A stretch of DNA of 64,000 nt, taken from the NCBI GenBank assembly GCA_017469425.1, contig JAFUGJ010000089.1, positions 1 through 64,000 on the forward strand, written 5' to 3'. Made by a program: the position numbers and the translations under genes. Numbering within the stretch: the stretch's first letter is position 1; every line of letters begins with the position of its first letter. Origin of the DNA: Bacteroidales bacterium. GTDB lineage: Bacteria > Bacteroidota > Bacteroidia > Bacteroidales > UBA932. This document shows, in pieces, positions 35,195 through 42,477 of this stretch. The notes beneath the pieces were generated by a model, which was not told the origin of the DNA, ran no database searches, and saw only the letters and a list, made by a program, of their open reading frames with translations.

Positions 35195-36173
35195 ATAAAT
35201 TCTTGCTGACGAAATCCGCGGTTTTGAAGAAAATTTCTTCCATTTTGTCGGAAGTCTTGGAACTGAGGTTGTGGTCGTAGTACATGTATTCCTGCAGGTC
35301 GACCTTGGCCTTTCGGCGCTTCAGGGCGGCGGCGAATTCTTCGCTCTGGACGCATTCTACCGTAAGGTCGGCAGTGCCGCAGAACAACTGTGCCGCAAGA
35401 CTGGTCTTCTTGGGAATCATGAAGTAGGGAGAAGCCTCCTTGAGGTAATCGGACTTCAGGCCGCCGAAGTATGCGATGCGCTCGGGGTCTTTTGCGCGGG
35501 TTGTGATGGCGGCGGTCGTGAGGTCGTAAATGCCCGAGTAGCCTACGAACACTTTTGCATTGCACTTCAGGGCTGCAACGGCGGCAAGATGCCCGCCTGC
35601 CGATGTGCCGAGGAATCCGATGCGGGTCATGTCAACATTGAGTTCGGAAGCATGCTCCCGTACATATTCAACTGCGTCAAGTACATCCTGAATCGACACC
35701 TGTACATTCGCTCCGGGCTGAGGAGCCAGAGTGTACTGTATGCGTACTCCGGTAATCCCGTGCTGCTGGGCAAGGTACTTGGAGATTGAACGCGACGATG
35801 TGTTGGTGCCTCGGGCCCAGCCGCCTCCATGCACATAGAACATCACGGGAGTGGGGGATGAGCTGTCGAAGCTGTCTATTTCTATGTGCAGCTCGTATCC
35901 GTCGTGGATCTTGTATATGTAATCCTTGGTGCGGGCTTTGTTGTAGAGCTTGCCGCTGAGCCTCTTGTTTTCGTGTACATATGGAGTATAAAGGTCGGGA
36001 ATCTCGCTGAGGTTGATGATTTTTGCATAGCGTTGCTCGCGCTGCAGGGCATAGCTGCCGTCGGGCTTCTGTTCAAGCTTCATGGCATATCGGTTTGTGG
36101 GCACGGGCTCCTGGGCGAAAACCCCAGGGGTCATGAGTACGGCGGCAAGTGTGGAGAGCAAATAATGTTTCAT
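35193..36173 (-). CDS. Secreted alpha/beta-hydrolase, carbohydrate esterase-like
   Basis: 326 residues with a signal peptide (STLAAVLMTPGVFAQ). HGGGW forms the oxyanion hole, GTSAGG holds the nucleophile Ser and YYDHN the likely catalytic His, the pattern of BD-FAE/HSL-like esterases. It is transcribed away from the lyase-gntR pair but shares their operator. Removal of O-acetyl groups from alginate (bacterial alginate is acetylated) is a reasonable but unproven role. Confidence 0.8.
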   Translation of the reverse strand: MKHYLLSTLAAVLMTPGVFAQEPVPTNRYAMKLEQKPDGSYALQREQRYAKIINLSEIPDLYTPYVHENKRLSGKLYNKARTKDYIYKIHDGYELHIEIDSFDSSSPTPVMFYVHGGGWARGTNTSSRSISKYLAQQHGITGVRIQYTLAPQPGANVQVSIQDVLDAVEYVREHASELNVDMTRIGFLGTSAGGHLAAVAALKCNAKVFVGYSGIYDLTTAAITTRAKDPERIAYFGGLKSDYLKEASPYFMIPKKTSLAAQLFCGTADLTVECVQSEEFAAALKRRKAKVDLQEYMYYDHNLSSKTSDKMEEIFFKTADFVSKNL

Positions 36174-36196
36174 GTTGTTTTTTGTTAATTTTGTGC

Positions 36197-36204
36197 TAAA
36201 TTTG
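36197..36204 (+). promoter_or_regulatory. -7 element for the lyase-like gene and gntR
   Basis: TAAATTTG, a perfect TAnnTTTG. A TTG at 36174-36176 is 20 bases upstream as a weak -33. The start would fall at the left edge of the palindrome. Confidence 0.55.
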
Positions 36205-36210
36205 TGGTTA

Positions 36211-36236
36211 GCTAAAATTGGTTAACCAATTTTAGC
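36211..36236. promoter_or_regulatory. Extended hexuronate-type GntR operator in the divergent region
   Basis: A perfect 26-bp palindrome. Its core AAAATTGGT-TA-ACCAATTTT (36214-36233) has the same half-sites as the operator at susC, and here the symmetry extends by GCT/AGC. It lies between two -7 boxes that point toward each other. One bound dimer would cover both start sites, repressing the esterase and the lyase-gntR genes, including gntR itself. Confidence 0.78.
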
Positions 36237-36241
36237 ATTTG

Positions 36242-36249
36242 CAAATATA
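36242..36249 (-). promoter_or_regulatory. -7 element for the esterase gene
   Basis: Minus strand TATATTTG, a perfect TAnnTTTG, five bases to the right of the palindrome. The leader to the ATG at 36173 would be about 63 bases and begin with the palindrome. No clear -33 box. Confidence 0.5.
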
Positions 36250-36264
36250 ATCAAACTTATTGTT

Positions 36265-37236
36265 ATGCGTAAGGCTTACATATTTTTTTTGATGGTTGTA
36301 ATTGCCGTGGCTTGCAGCAGCTCCGGTTTTGTCATTCCCGAACCTTTAAATAACGGCAGCCCTGCAGTGAACGACGACCCTGACGATGCCGACGATTCTG
36401 TAGAACCTGAAGATCCCGGCAAGGGCCGCAAGGATGAGAAGGTTTACGGCCTTGTGGCCGACGGCAACGATGCAGGTACCTACGATTTGATTCTTGCTGC
36501 TGGCTACAATTACGAGACTCCCGACACATCCGGAGAGCATGCCGAAGCACCCTTCCGCCACATCAGGCAGAGTTATGACAAGCGCCTGAAAAAGGATGTA
36601 TTCGACTTTTATCTCCACATTGAGAATGACGACGACCGCGGCAAGCCCAATGTTACCGACCGCCAGCGCAACGAAATCAAGACAGACGGTCATTCTCCCG
36701 ACAGTTTAGTGGCACAGTATGGCGAGACTCTGCGCATCTGCTGGAAGTTCCGCCTCCCGGCAGGCATGAAAACCACCACCAAGTTCGCCCATATCCATCA
36801 GCTCAAGGGTATTGACAACAAGGCGGGAACCGCAGATGTGTCGCTCCCTGCCGTCACATTCACTTGCCGGTCGCTGAGCAGCGGCAAGCAGCAGATGCAG
36901 GTGCTCTACACCGCATCCAATGTTGAGAGCGATGGCTCCACCACCTATCTTGCGCGGGTCGACCTTGCCGATTTCCTTGACGAGTGGGTGTCCGTGACTG
37001 AGACCGTCACCTTTGCTGACAAGGGAAGCTATTCCGTTGTCATCAACCGTATTTACGATGGGAAAGAACTCGTAAGGGTTGAAAATGCCCGGCTTGATTT
37101 ATGGCGCAGGGATTGCACCGGAATGCGTCCCAAGTGGGGGCTGTATCGTAATTTTGGTGAAAAACGCTCTCTCGCGTCGGAACTTCGTGACGAAATTCTT
37201 AAATTTGCCGACTTTACGATACACAAGGAGAAGTAA
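36265..37236 (+). CDS. Jelly-roll polysaccharide-lyase-like lipoprotein
   Basis: 323 residues, lipobox VIAVAC followed by an acidic linker (about residues 35-60). Conserved-looking blocks are DRQRNEIKT, FAHIHQLKG and GMRPKWGLYR. They resemble in order the RxExR, QxH and YFKxGxYNQ motifs of jelly-roll alginate, glucuronan and heparin lyases (PL7, PL13, PL20). I could not place it in a family with confidence. The context (alginate operator, regulator in the same operon) favours a uronate-containing glycan as substrate. It is three bases before gntR. Confidence 0.65.
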   Translation: MRKAYIFFLMVVIAVACSSSGFVIPEPLNNGSPAVNDDPDDADDSVEPEDPGKGRKDEKVYGLVADGNDAGTYDLILAAGYNYETPDTSGEHAEAPFRHIRQSYDKRLKKDVFDFYLHIENDDDRGKPNVTDRQRNEIKTDGHSPDSLVAQYGETLRICWKFRLPAGMKTTTKFAHIHQLKGIDNKAGTADVSLPAVTFTCRSLSSGKQQMQVLYTASNVESDGSTTYLARVDLADFLDEWVSVTETVTFADKGSYSVVINRIYDGKELVRVENARLDLWRRDCTGMRPKWGLYRNFGEKRSLASELRDEILKFADFTIHKEK

Positions 37237-37239
37237 TTT

Positions 37240-37950
37240 ATGGCAAAAAAAAGAACGAGTGAAGACGAACTCCGTGTAGTACCGGAATATGTGAAGCATT
37301 TGCTGGAAAGCGGCCAGTGCGGTCCTGGTCAGCGGCTTCCGGCGGAAAGGAAGATGGCGGAAGAACTGGGTATCAGCAGGCCCAAGGTGAGGCTGGCCCT
37401 CGAAAAACTCGAATTCTACGGAGTGTTGAATATCCTGCCCCAAAGTGGCTCTGTGCTGGCAAATCATTCCAGGGCTGTGCTTATCCGCCAGATCTCCAAT
37501 CTTCTGGAAGAGTCATGCTTCGACTTCGCTTCGCTTGTTTCTGTGCGTACCATGCTTGAGACCAAGGCGATACGCTTGTGTGCCGAGCTGCGCACCGAGG
37601 CGGAAATCGTTGCTATTGAAGCGGCCCACAGGGATTTTGTAGACAATGCGAACGGTTCCCGGAGGGAAGAGAAAGACTTTGCCTTCCATGCGGCCATTGC
37701 CAAGGCAAGCCACAACCCTGTGCTGTATTCACTCTACCTGATTGTGGCTCCGGATGTGCTGGCCTACTACAAGCAGCTGAACGCCTGCTCCGCACCTCTG
37801 GACAAAGTCATTGAAGAGCACAAGGCAATGCTCGAGTGCATCAAGGCGGGTGACGCCGATGCGGCGGAAAAAGAGCTCCTCAACCATTTCACCGATATTA
37901 CCGAATTCGCATCAAATATTTCTGCATCCGTTCCAAGAAACCGTATCTGA
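37240..37950 (+). CDS. GntR-family regulator, FadR/FCD subfamily (UxuR/ExuR-like)
   Basis: 236 residues. Winged helix-turn-helix at about 12-75 (GQRLPAERKMAEELGISRPKVRLALEKLEFYGVL), then an all-helical FCD effector domain at about 95-225 with metal-ligand candidates in DFAFHAAIAKASHN, EEHKAML and LNHF. FadR-subfamily hexuronate regulators bind ATTGGT-N2-ACCAAT-type palindromes, exactly the sequence seen at 16762 and 36214. It is therefore the likely local repressor of the alginate locus, relieved by a uronate or KDG-type metabolite (inferred). It is cotranscribed with the lyase-like gene and autoregulated. Confidence 0.9.
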   Translation: MAKKRTSEDELRVVPEYVKHLLESGQCGPGQRLPAERKMAEELGISRPKVRLALEKLEFYGVLNILPQSGSVLANHSRAVLIRQISNLLEESCFDFASLVSVRTMLETKAIRLCAELRTEAEIVAIEAAHRDFVDNANGSRREEKDFAFHAAIAKASHNPVLYSLYLIVAPDVLAYYKQLNACSAPLDKVIEEHKAMLECIKAGDADAAEKELLNHFTDITEFASNISASVPRNRI

Positions 37951-37961
37951 AAATAAATTCT

Positions 37962-37969
37962 TATATTTG
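37962..37969 (+). promoter_or_regulatory. -7 element of the fabH promoter
   Basis: TATATTTG, perfect TAnnTTTG, 49 bases before the fabH ATG. No good -33 box. Confidence 0.5.
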
Positions 37970-38018
37970 CAAAGTGCTAAACTTATTGGATGATTAACTT
38001 TTAAAACCTGAACTTTTT

Positions 38019-38966
38019 ATGCGGATTCTCGGAACGGGCAGCGCCCTCCCTCAAAAACAAGTCGGCAACGACGACCTCTCCAAGTTCCTCGATACCAGCG
38101 ATGAATGGATAGTGCCCCGTACGGGCATTCACAGCCGACATGTAATCAGCAATGAATACCTCGAAGACCTGGCCGTCAGTGCGGCCCGTCGGGCTCTTGA
38201 CGACGCTTCCCTCGGCGTCGCCGACATCGACCTGCTGATATGCTCCAATGTGGTGAATGAGTATGTCACCCCTTCGCTCAGTTGCATAATTGCAGCCAAG
38301 ATGGGTCTTGCATGCCCCTGCTTCGACATCAACTGCGCCTGCCCCGGCTTCATATATGCAATGGACATGGCGGACAGCTATTTCTGCTGCGGCAAGGTTA
38401 GGCATGTGCTCATTGTCTGCGCCGAGGAGCCTACCCGCATGGTGGACTGGAGCGACAGGGCTACCTGCGTGCTGTTCGGCGACGGAGCCGGTGCGGCCGT
38501 GTTCGGAGAGGGCGACAATCTCAAGGGAATACGCCTTTCCGCCGAACCCTCCCCGGACAAGATATGCGAGATGCGCAGGCTCCTGCCCACTCCTTATGTA
38601 GACAAGGAAGAAACTGAAATGCCCATGCAGATGAAAGGACGCGATGTGTTCCGCTTTGCGGTGACCACATCCGCACGCGACATCAACGATATCCTTTCCC
38701 GGACGGGGCTCAGCCTCGATGATGTGGATTATTTCATGATTCACCAGGCCAATCTCCGCATAATCGACGGCATTCGCGAGCGTCTTGGGGTGGCCCCGGA
38801 AAAATTCCCCACGAACATTGCCGACCATGGCAACTCATCGTCGGCATCCTGCCCCATCCTGCTTGACGAATGTAATCGCAAGGGCATGTTCAAGAAAGGC
38901 GACCTGCTGGTCTTCAGCGCTTTCGGTTCCGGACTTTTGAGTGCCACCGCAGTAATAGAGTGGTAA
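38019..38966 (+). CDS. fabH: Beta-ketoacyl-ACP synthase III
   Basis: 315 residues. Catalytic triad Cys in NCACPGF, His in IHQANLRII and Asn in DHGNSSSAS. DTSDEWIVPRTGIHSRH near the start is diagnostic. It condenses acetyl-CoA (or another starter) with malonyl-ACP to begin fatty acid synthesis. A fabF gene follows, but no acyl carrier protein gene lies between them. A specialised starter-unit role is possible but not shown. Confidence 0.93.
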   Translation: MRILGTGSALPQKQVGNDDLSKFLDTSDEWIVPRTGIHSRHVISNEYLEDLAVSAARRALDDASLGVADIDLLICSNVVNEYVTPSLSCIIAAKMGLACPCFDINCACPGFIYAMDMADSYFCCGKVRHVLIVCAEEPTRMVDWSDRATCVLFGDGAGAAVFGEGDNLKGIRLSAEPSPDKICEMRRLLPTPYVDKEETEMPMQMKGRDVFRFAVTTSARDINDILSRTGLSLDDVDYFMIHQANLRIIDGIRERLGVAPEKFPTNIADHGNSSSASCPILLDECNRKGMFKKGDLLVFSAFGSGLLSATAVIEW

Positions 38967-38979
38967 TGTAAAAAATAAC

Positions 38980-38987
38980 TATATTTG
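38980..38987 (+). promoter_or_regulatory. -7 element directly upstream of fabF
   Basis: TATATTTG ends five bases before the fabF ATG at 38993, which predicts a leaderless transcript. Confidence 0.5.
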
Positions 38988-38992
38988 CACTT

Positions 38993-40249
38993 ATGACAGA
39001 ACAAAGAGTAGTAGTTACAGGTATGGGGATTATTTCCCCGGTTGGCAATGACATACCTACCTTTTGGCAGAACCTCAAAGCAGGTGTCTGCGGCATAGAT
39101 ACAATTACCGAATTCGATACATCCGCGCTTCCCGTGCACATCGCTGCAAAAATCAAGGGCTTCGACCCCCTGCAGTACGGCATGGACAAGGCTTTTGTGC
39201 GCAAGCAGGCACTCTTCACCCAGTACGGTGTAGCCGCCGCCCACCAGGCGATGCAGGATGCCGGTCTTCACAGCGAAGGCGAGGATGCCAACATCGACCC
39301 CTTCCGTCTCGGCGTGTATGTGGGCTCCGGCATCGGCGGATTTGACATCCAGTATCGCGAAACCCAGAAAATGATAGAGGACCCTTCCGGACAGTGGATC
39401 AGCCCTCTGTTCATTCCTTCCATGATTTCCAATATCGCCGCAGGCCATATCGCAATCAAGAATAATGCAAAGGGCGTCTGCATCAATGTCGTTACCGCGT
39501 GCGCAACATCTTCGCACAATATAGGCGAAGCTTACCGCGCCATCCGTTATGGATATGCCGATGCCATCATCAGCGGCGGCTGCGAATATGCATCCATCCC
39601 TCTCGGCATCGCAGGTTTTGCAAACGCAAAGGCCCTCTCCCGTTCGGAAGACCCCAAATACGCTTCGCTGCCTTTCAACCTGAACCGCGGCGGGTTTGTA
39701 ATGGGGGACGGCGGCGCCATCCTCATTCTCGAAAGCCTTGAGCATGCCCGGGCGCGCGGAGCCGGAATCTATGCTGAAGTGGTGGGCTATGGCAACACCT
39801 GCGACGCGTATCACTCCACCGCACCACGCCCGGACGGCACCACCCAGTCGCAGGCCATGAAGCTTGCCCTTGCCGAAGCCGGGTACAGCGACGACGATGT
39901 GCTCTACATCAATGCCCATGGCACCGGAACCCATCTGAACGACGCTTCCGAGACCCAGGCTTACAAGCTTGCCCTCGGCGATGCCGCCTACAAGGCGCAC
40001 ATCACATCCATCAAGAGCATGACAGGGCATCTTCTCGGAGCAGCCGGAGCGGCGGAAGCAATAGCCACCGTGCTGTCGCTTCGCGAGGGAACCGTCACTC
40101 CCACCATCAACCTCGACGCTCCCGACCCCGAGTGCGACCTCGACTACACCCCGAACAAGGCGGTCCAGGCTCCGCTCACCCTCGGAATCTCGGATTCGCT
40201 GGGTTTCGGCGGACACAATGCCTGCCTGGCATTCCGTCCTTTCAACTGA
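38993..40249 (+). CDS. fabF: Beta-ketoacyl-ACP synthase II
   Basis: 418 residues, the normal FabF length. Catalytic Cys in VTACATSSHNIG, His in HGTGTHLND and His in KSMTGHLLGAAGA. It elongates acyl-ACP chains. Adjacent to fabH but with its own promoter. The missing acpP suggests that the main FabF may be encoded elsewhere and that this is a second copy, which the window cannot settle. Confidence 0.92.
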   Translation: MTEQRVVVTGMGIISPVGNDIPTFWQNLKAGVCGIDTITEFDTSALPVHIAAKIKGFDPLQYGMDKAFVRKQALFTQYGVAAAHQAMQDAGLHSEGEDANIDPFRLGVYVGSGIGGFDIQYRETQKMIEDPSGQWISPLFIPSMISNIAAGHIAIKNNAKGVCINVVTACATSSHNIGEAYRAIRYGYADAIISGGCEYASIPLGIAGFANAKALSRSEDPKYASLPFNLNRGGFVMGDGGAILILESLEHARARGAGIYAEVVGYGNTCDAYHSTAPRPDGTTQSQAMKLALAEAGYSDDDVLYINAHGTGTHLNDASETQAYKLALGDAAYKAHITSIKSMTGHLLGAAGAAEAIATVLSLREGTVTPTINLDAPDPECDLDYTPNKAVQAPLTLGISDSLGFGGHNACLAFRPFN

Positions 40250-40271
40250 CAGGCGTGCCTGACATAAAAAA

Positions 40272-40297
40272 GAGAGGTGCTCAATCGAGCACCTCTC
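40272..40297. terminator. Bidirectional terminator for fabF and rng, containing the rng stop codon
   Basis: GAGAGGTGCTC (40272-40282) and GAGCACCTCTC (40287-40297) form a perfect 11-bp stem around AATC. T-runs follow on both strands (CTTTTT on plus, TTTTTT on minus). The rng stop TGA (complement of 40281-40283) lies at the top of the hairpin, so the last rng codons encode its terminator. Confidence 0.9.
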
Positions 40298-41849
40298 CTT
40301 TTTCATTCAGAAATTCATATTGCAGGATGCTGTTGGAAGTGGACTCCACCACCTTCAGCTTGCAACGGTACTTGCGTTTCCACTTCGACACATAAGATGA
40401 GCCGAACGAGCCGCGCGTAAGATACGCTCCCAGGATGGGGCTGAGGCGCAGGGTAAGTTCGTTCATTCCTTTGTCCTTCGCATAATAGGCGAGGCGGCGT
40501 TCCACCTGCTCGTCGATGATTACCGTGGATTCGATTTTTCCCGTGCCGTGGCAGAGAGGGCATTTCTCCATTACATTGATTTCGGTAACGGGGCGGATGC
40601 GCTGGCGGGTAATCTGCATGAGCCCGAACTTGGTGAGCGGCAGCACATTGTGCTTTGCGCGGTCGTCTGCCATCAGTTCGCTCATGTATTTGTGCAGTTC
40701 GTTCCGGTGCTCCTGGGTCTCCATGTCGATGAAGTCCACGATTATGATTCCACCCATATCGCGCAGCCGCAGCTGCCTTGCGATTTCTTCAGCGGCGAGC
40801 TTGTTCACTTCGAAAGTGTTGGCCTCCTGGTCGGAGGTTTTGGCGCGGATGCCGCTGTTGACATCTATGACATTGAGGGCCTCGGTGGTTTCAATCACGA
40901 GATATGCACCCTGTCTCATCGGCACAACCTTGCCGAATGAGCTTTTGATTTGGCGGGTAATCTCGAAGTGGTCGAAAATGGGCTCCTTGCCGTCGTAGAG
41001 CTTTACAATCTTCTCCTGCTCAGGGGAAATGAGGGAGATGTACTTTCTGGTTTCCTCGTAGATCTTTTCATCGTTCACATAGATGTTGCTGAACGATTCG
41101 TTGAGCAGATCGCGGAGGATGGTGGTGGTTTTGGAGTACTCGGTGAACAGAAGCTGCACGCCCTTGGAAGATGCTATCTTGCTCCATGAGCTTTCCCATT
41201 TGTCGATGAGGCTCTGTGCCTCGGCCACCAGCACGCTTGCGTTCTTGCCTTCTGCGGCGGTGCGTATGATGGCTCCGTAGTTTTTGGGAAGGATGCTCCG
41301 CACGAGGGTTTCGAGCCTGCGTTTCTCTTCCTTGCTGGAAATCTTCTGCGACACATTCACCTTGTCGGCGAACGGCATCAGTACTATGTTGCGTCCTGCC
41401 AATGAAATTTCCGCGGTAAGGCGCGAGCCTTTGGTGGAGATAGGTTCCTTGGTAATCTGCACGGCTATCATCTGCCCCGGCTGGAGGTATTTCTCAATGC
41501 GGCCCTCCTTTTCCAGTATTGCTCCCAGTTTCGTGGAAGCGTACAGGTCGCGGAGGTCGCGGTTGGGGTTGCTCGCTTTGATGAAGCTGTCGAATGCCGT
41601 GAAGTGGAATCCAAGGTCGAGGTAGTGGATGAAAGCCTCTTTGCTGTCGCCTATGTCCACGAAAGCCGCGTTCAGCGAAGGAAGCAGTTTCTTCACCCTT
41701 CCGAGGAATACGCTTCCCACCGAAAAACTGTGACCCTGGTTGGACTCCCTGTTGAGTTCCATCAGGCGATGGTTCTCGGTGAGGGCTATGCGCACCTCGG
41801 CGGGGGATTCCTCGACGATAAGGTCTTTTTCGACTTTCTGTTCGTCCAT
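40281..41849 (-). CDS. rng: Ribonuclease E/G family endoribonuclease
   Basis: 522 residues, RNase G size without the RNase E C-terminal scaffold. An S1-like RNA-binding domain (SVGSVFLGRVKKLLPSLNAAF) lies near the start. The catalytic DNase I-like core carries GGIIIVDFIDME with metal-binding Asp residues, and the Zn-link is CPLCHGTGK. It processes rRNA and mRNA 5' monophosphate ends. It is downstream of the AURKAIP1/COX24-like gene, and its terminator overlaps its own last codons. Confidence 0.95.
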   Translation of the reverse strand: MDEQKVEKDLIVEESPAEVRIALTENHRLMELNRESNQGHSFSVGSVFLGRVKKLLPSLNAAFVDIGDSKEAFIHYLDLGFHFTAFDSFIKASNPNRDLRDLYASTKLGAILEKEGRIEKYLQPGQMIAVQITKEPISTKGSRLTAEISLAGRNIVLMPFADKVNVSQKISSKEEKRRLETLVRSILPKNYGAIIRTAAEGKNASVLVAEAQSLIDKWESSWSKIASSKGVQLLFTEYSKTTTILRDLLNESFSNIYVNDEKIYEETRKYISLISPEQEKIVKLYDGKEPIFDHFEITRQIKSSFGKVVPMRQGAYLVIETTEALNVIDVNSGIRAKTSDQEANTFEVNKLAAEEIARQLRLRDMGGIIIVDFIDMETQEHRNELHKYMSELMADDRAKHNVLPLTKFGLMQITRQRIRPVTEINVMEKCPLCHGTGKIESTVIIDEQVERRLAYYAKDKGMNELTLRLSPILGAYLTRGSFGSSYVSKWKRKYRCKLKVVESTSNSILQYEFLNEKGEVLD

Positions 41850-41919
41850 TTGGAAATTCTATTGGTGTGGTTTGATAAAGTTAGAGGCCCGCCGGATCCC
41901 CCGTACGAGCCTCTATCGA

Positions 41920-42009
41920 CTATTTCTTCTTGTGTCTGTTGAGGCGCAAGCGCTTTTTACGCTTGTGCGTCGCCATTTTATGTCTTTTTCTCTTCTTTCC
42001 GCTTGGCAT
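41920..42009 (-). CDS. 29-residue AURKAIP1/COX24-like basic protein
   Basis: ATG at 42007-42009 and TAG at 41920-41922 on the minus strand. The peptide starts MPSGKKRKRHKMATHK, continues KRKKRLR and ends NRHKKK. This matches the very short AURKAIP1/COX24 domain proteins of Bacteroidetes, related to the mitochondrial small-subunit protein mS38, so a ribosomal role is likely. It lies 20 bases after the HU gene and is probably cotranscribed. Its region is followed by a weak AGAGGC/GCCTCT inverted repeat at 41883-41914. Confidence 0.8.
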   Translation of the reverse strand: MPSGKKRKRHKMATHKRKKRLRLNRHKKK

Positions 42010-42029
42010 AAGCTATATTGTTTTTGATG

Positions 42030-42305
42030 TTATTTCTGCAGAGAAGCGACGAAGACCTTAGCGGGCTTGAAGGCCGGAACATCGTGAGCGGGGATGTTGA
42101 TGGTGGTCTTCTTGGTGATATTGCGGGCTGCCTTCTGAGCGCGATGCTTGATGATGAAGCTGCCAAAACCACGGAGATATACGGGCTGACCTTTTGAAAC
42201 TGAATTCTTTACAGTTGCCATGAACTGCTCCACGACAACCTGAACCGAAATTTTCTCGATGCCGGTACTTTTGGCAATCTCATTAACGATGTCTGCTTTA
42301 GTCAT
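42030..42305 (-). CDS. HU/IHF family DNA-binding protein
   Basis: 91 residues: MTKADIVNEIAKSTGI, GQPVYLRGFGSFI and AHDVPAFKPAK are the HU/IHF fold landmarks, with the DNA-bending arm between them. Its Pro-containing arm (NIPAHDVPAF) fits a nucleoid-associated protein. It has its own consensus promoter. Confidence 0.93.
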   Translation of the reverse strand: MTKADIVNEIAKSTGIEKISVQVVVEQFMATVKNSVSKGQPVYLRGFGSFIIKHRAQKAARNITKKTTINIPAHDVPAFKPAKVFVASLQK

Positions 42306-42343
42306 AATCTTTATAATAATAAATAGTTTCGTTTTTGGGATTG

Positions 42344-42375
42344 CAAAAATAGACTTAATTTTTTAATAATCAAAA
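42344..42375 (-). promoter_or_regulatory. Promoter of the HU gene
   Basis: Minus strand TTTTG (complement of 42371-42375), exactly 19 bp, TATTTTTG (complement of 42344-42351). A complete match to the Bacteroidetes consensus. Confidence 0.7.
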
Positions 42376-42400
42376 TCCTAAAATCTATTTTTCCATCATT

Positions 42401-42432
42401 TTTGACAGTGGCACGGAGATTGACTATATTTG
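42401..42432 (+). promoter_or_regulatory. Promoter of lon
   Basis: TTTG at 42401-42404, a 20-bp spacer and TATATTTG at 42425-42432. The lon ATG is at 42478. The promoter is intact although the gene is interrupted. Confidence 0.7.
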
Positions 42433-42477
42433 TGCCTCGGGTTTATTGTGCCCATTTACTGACAATTTGACAATTTT

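Noticed and set aside
41883-41914. Intrinsic terminator after the AURKAIP1/COX24-like gene
   Set aside because: Only a 6-bp stem with a 20-base loop and no clean T-run; too weak to list as a feature.
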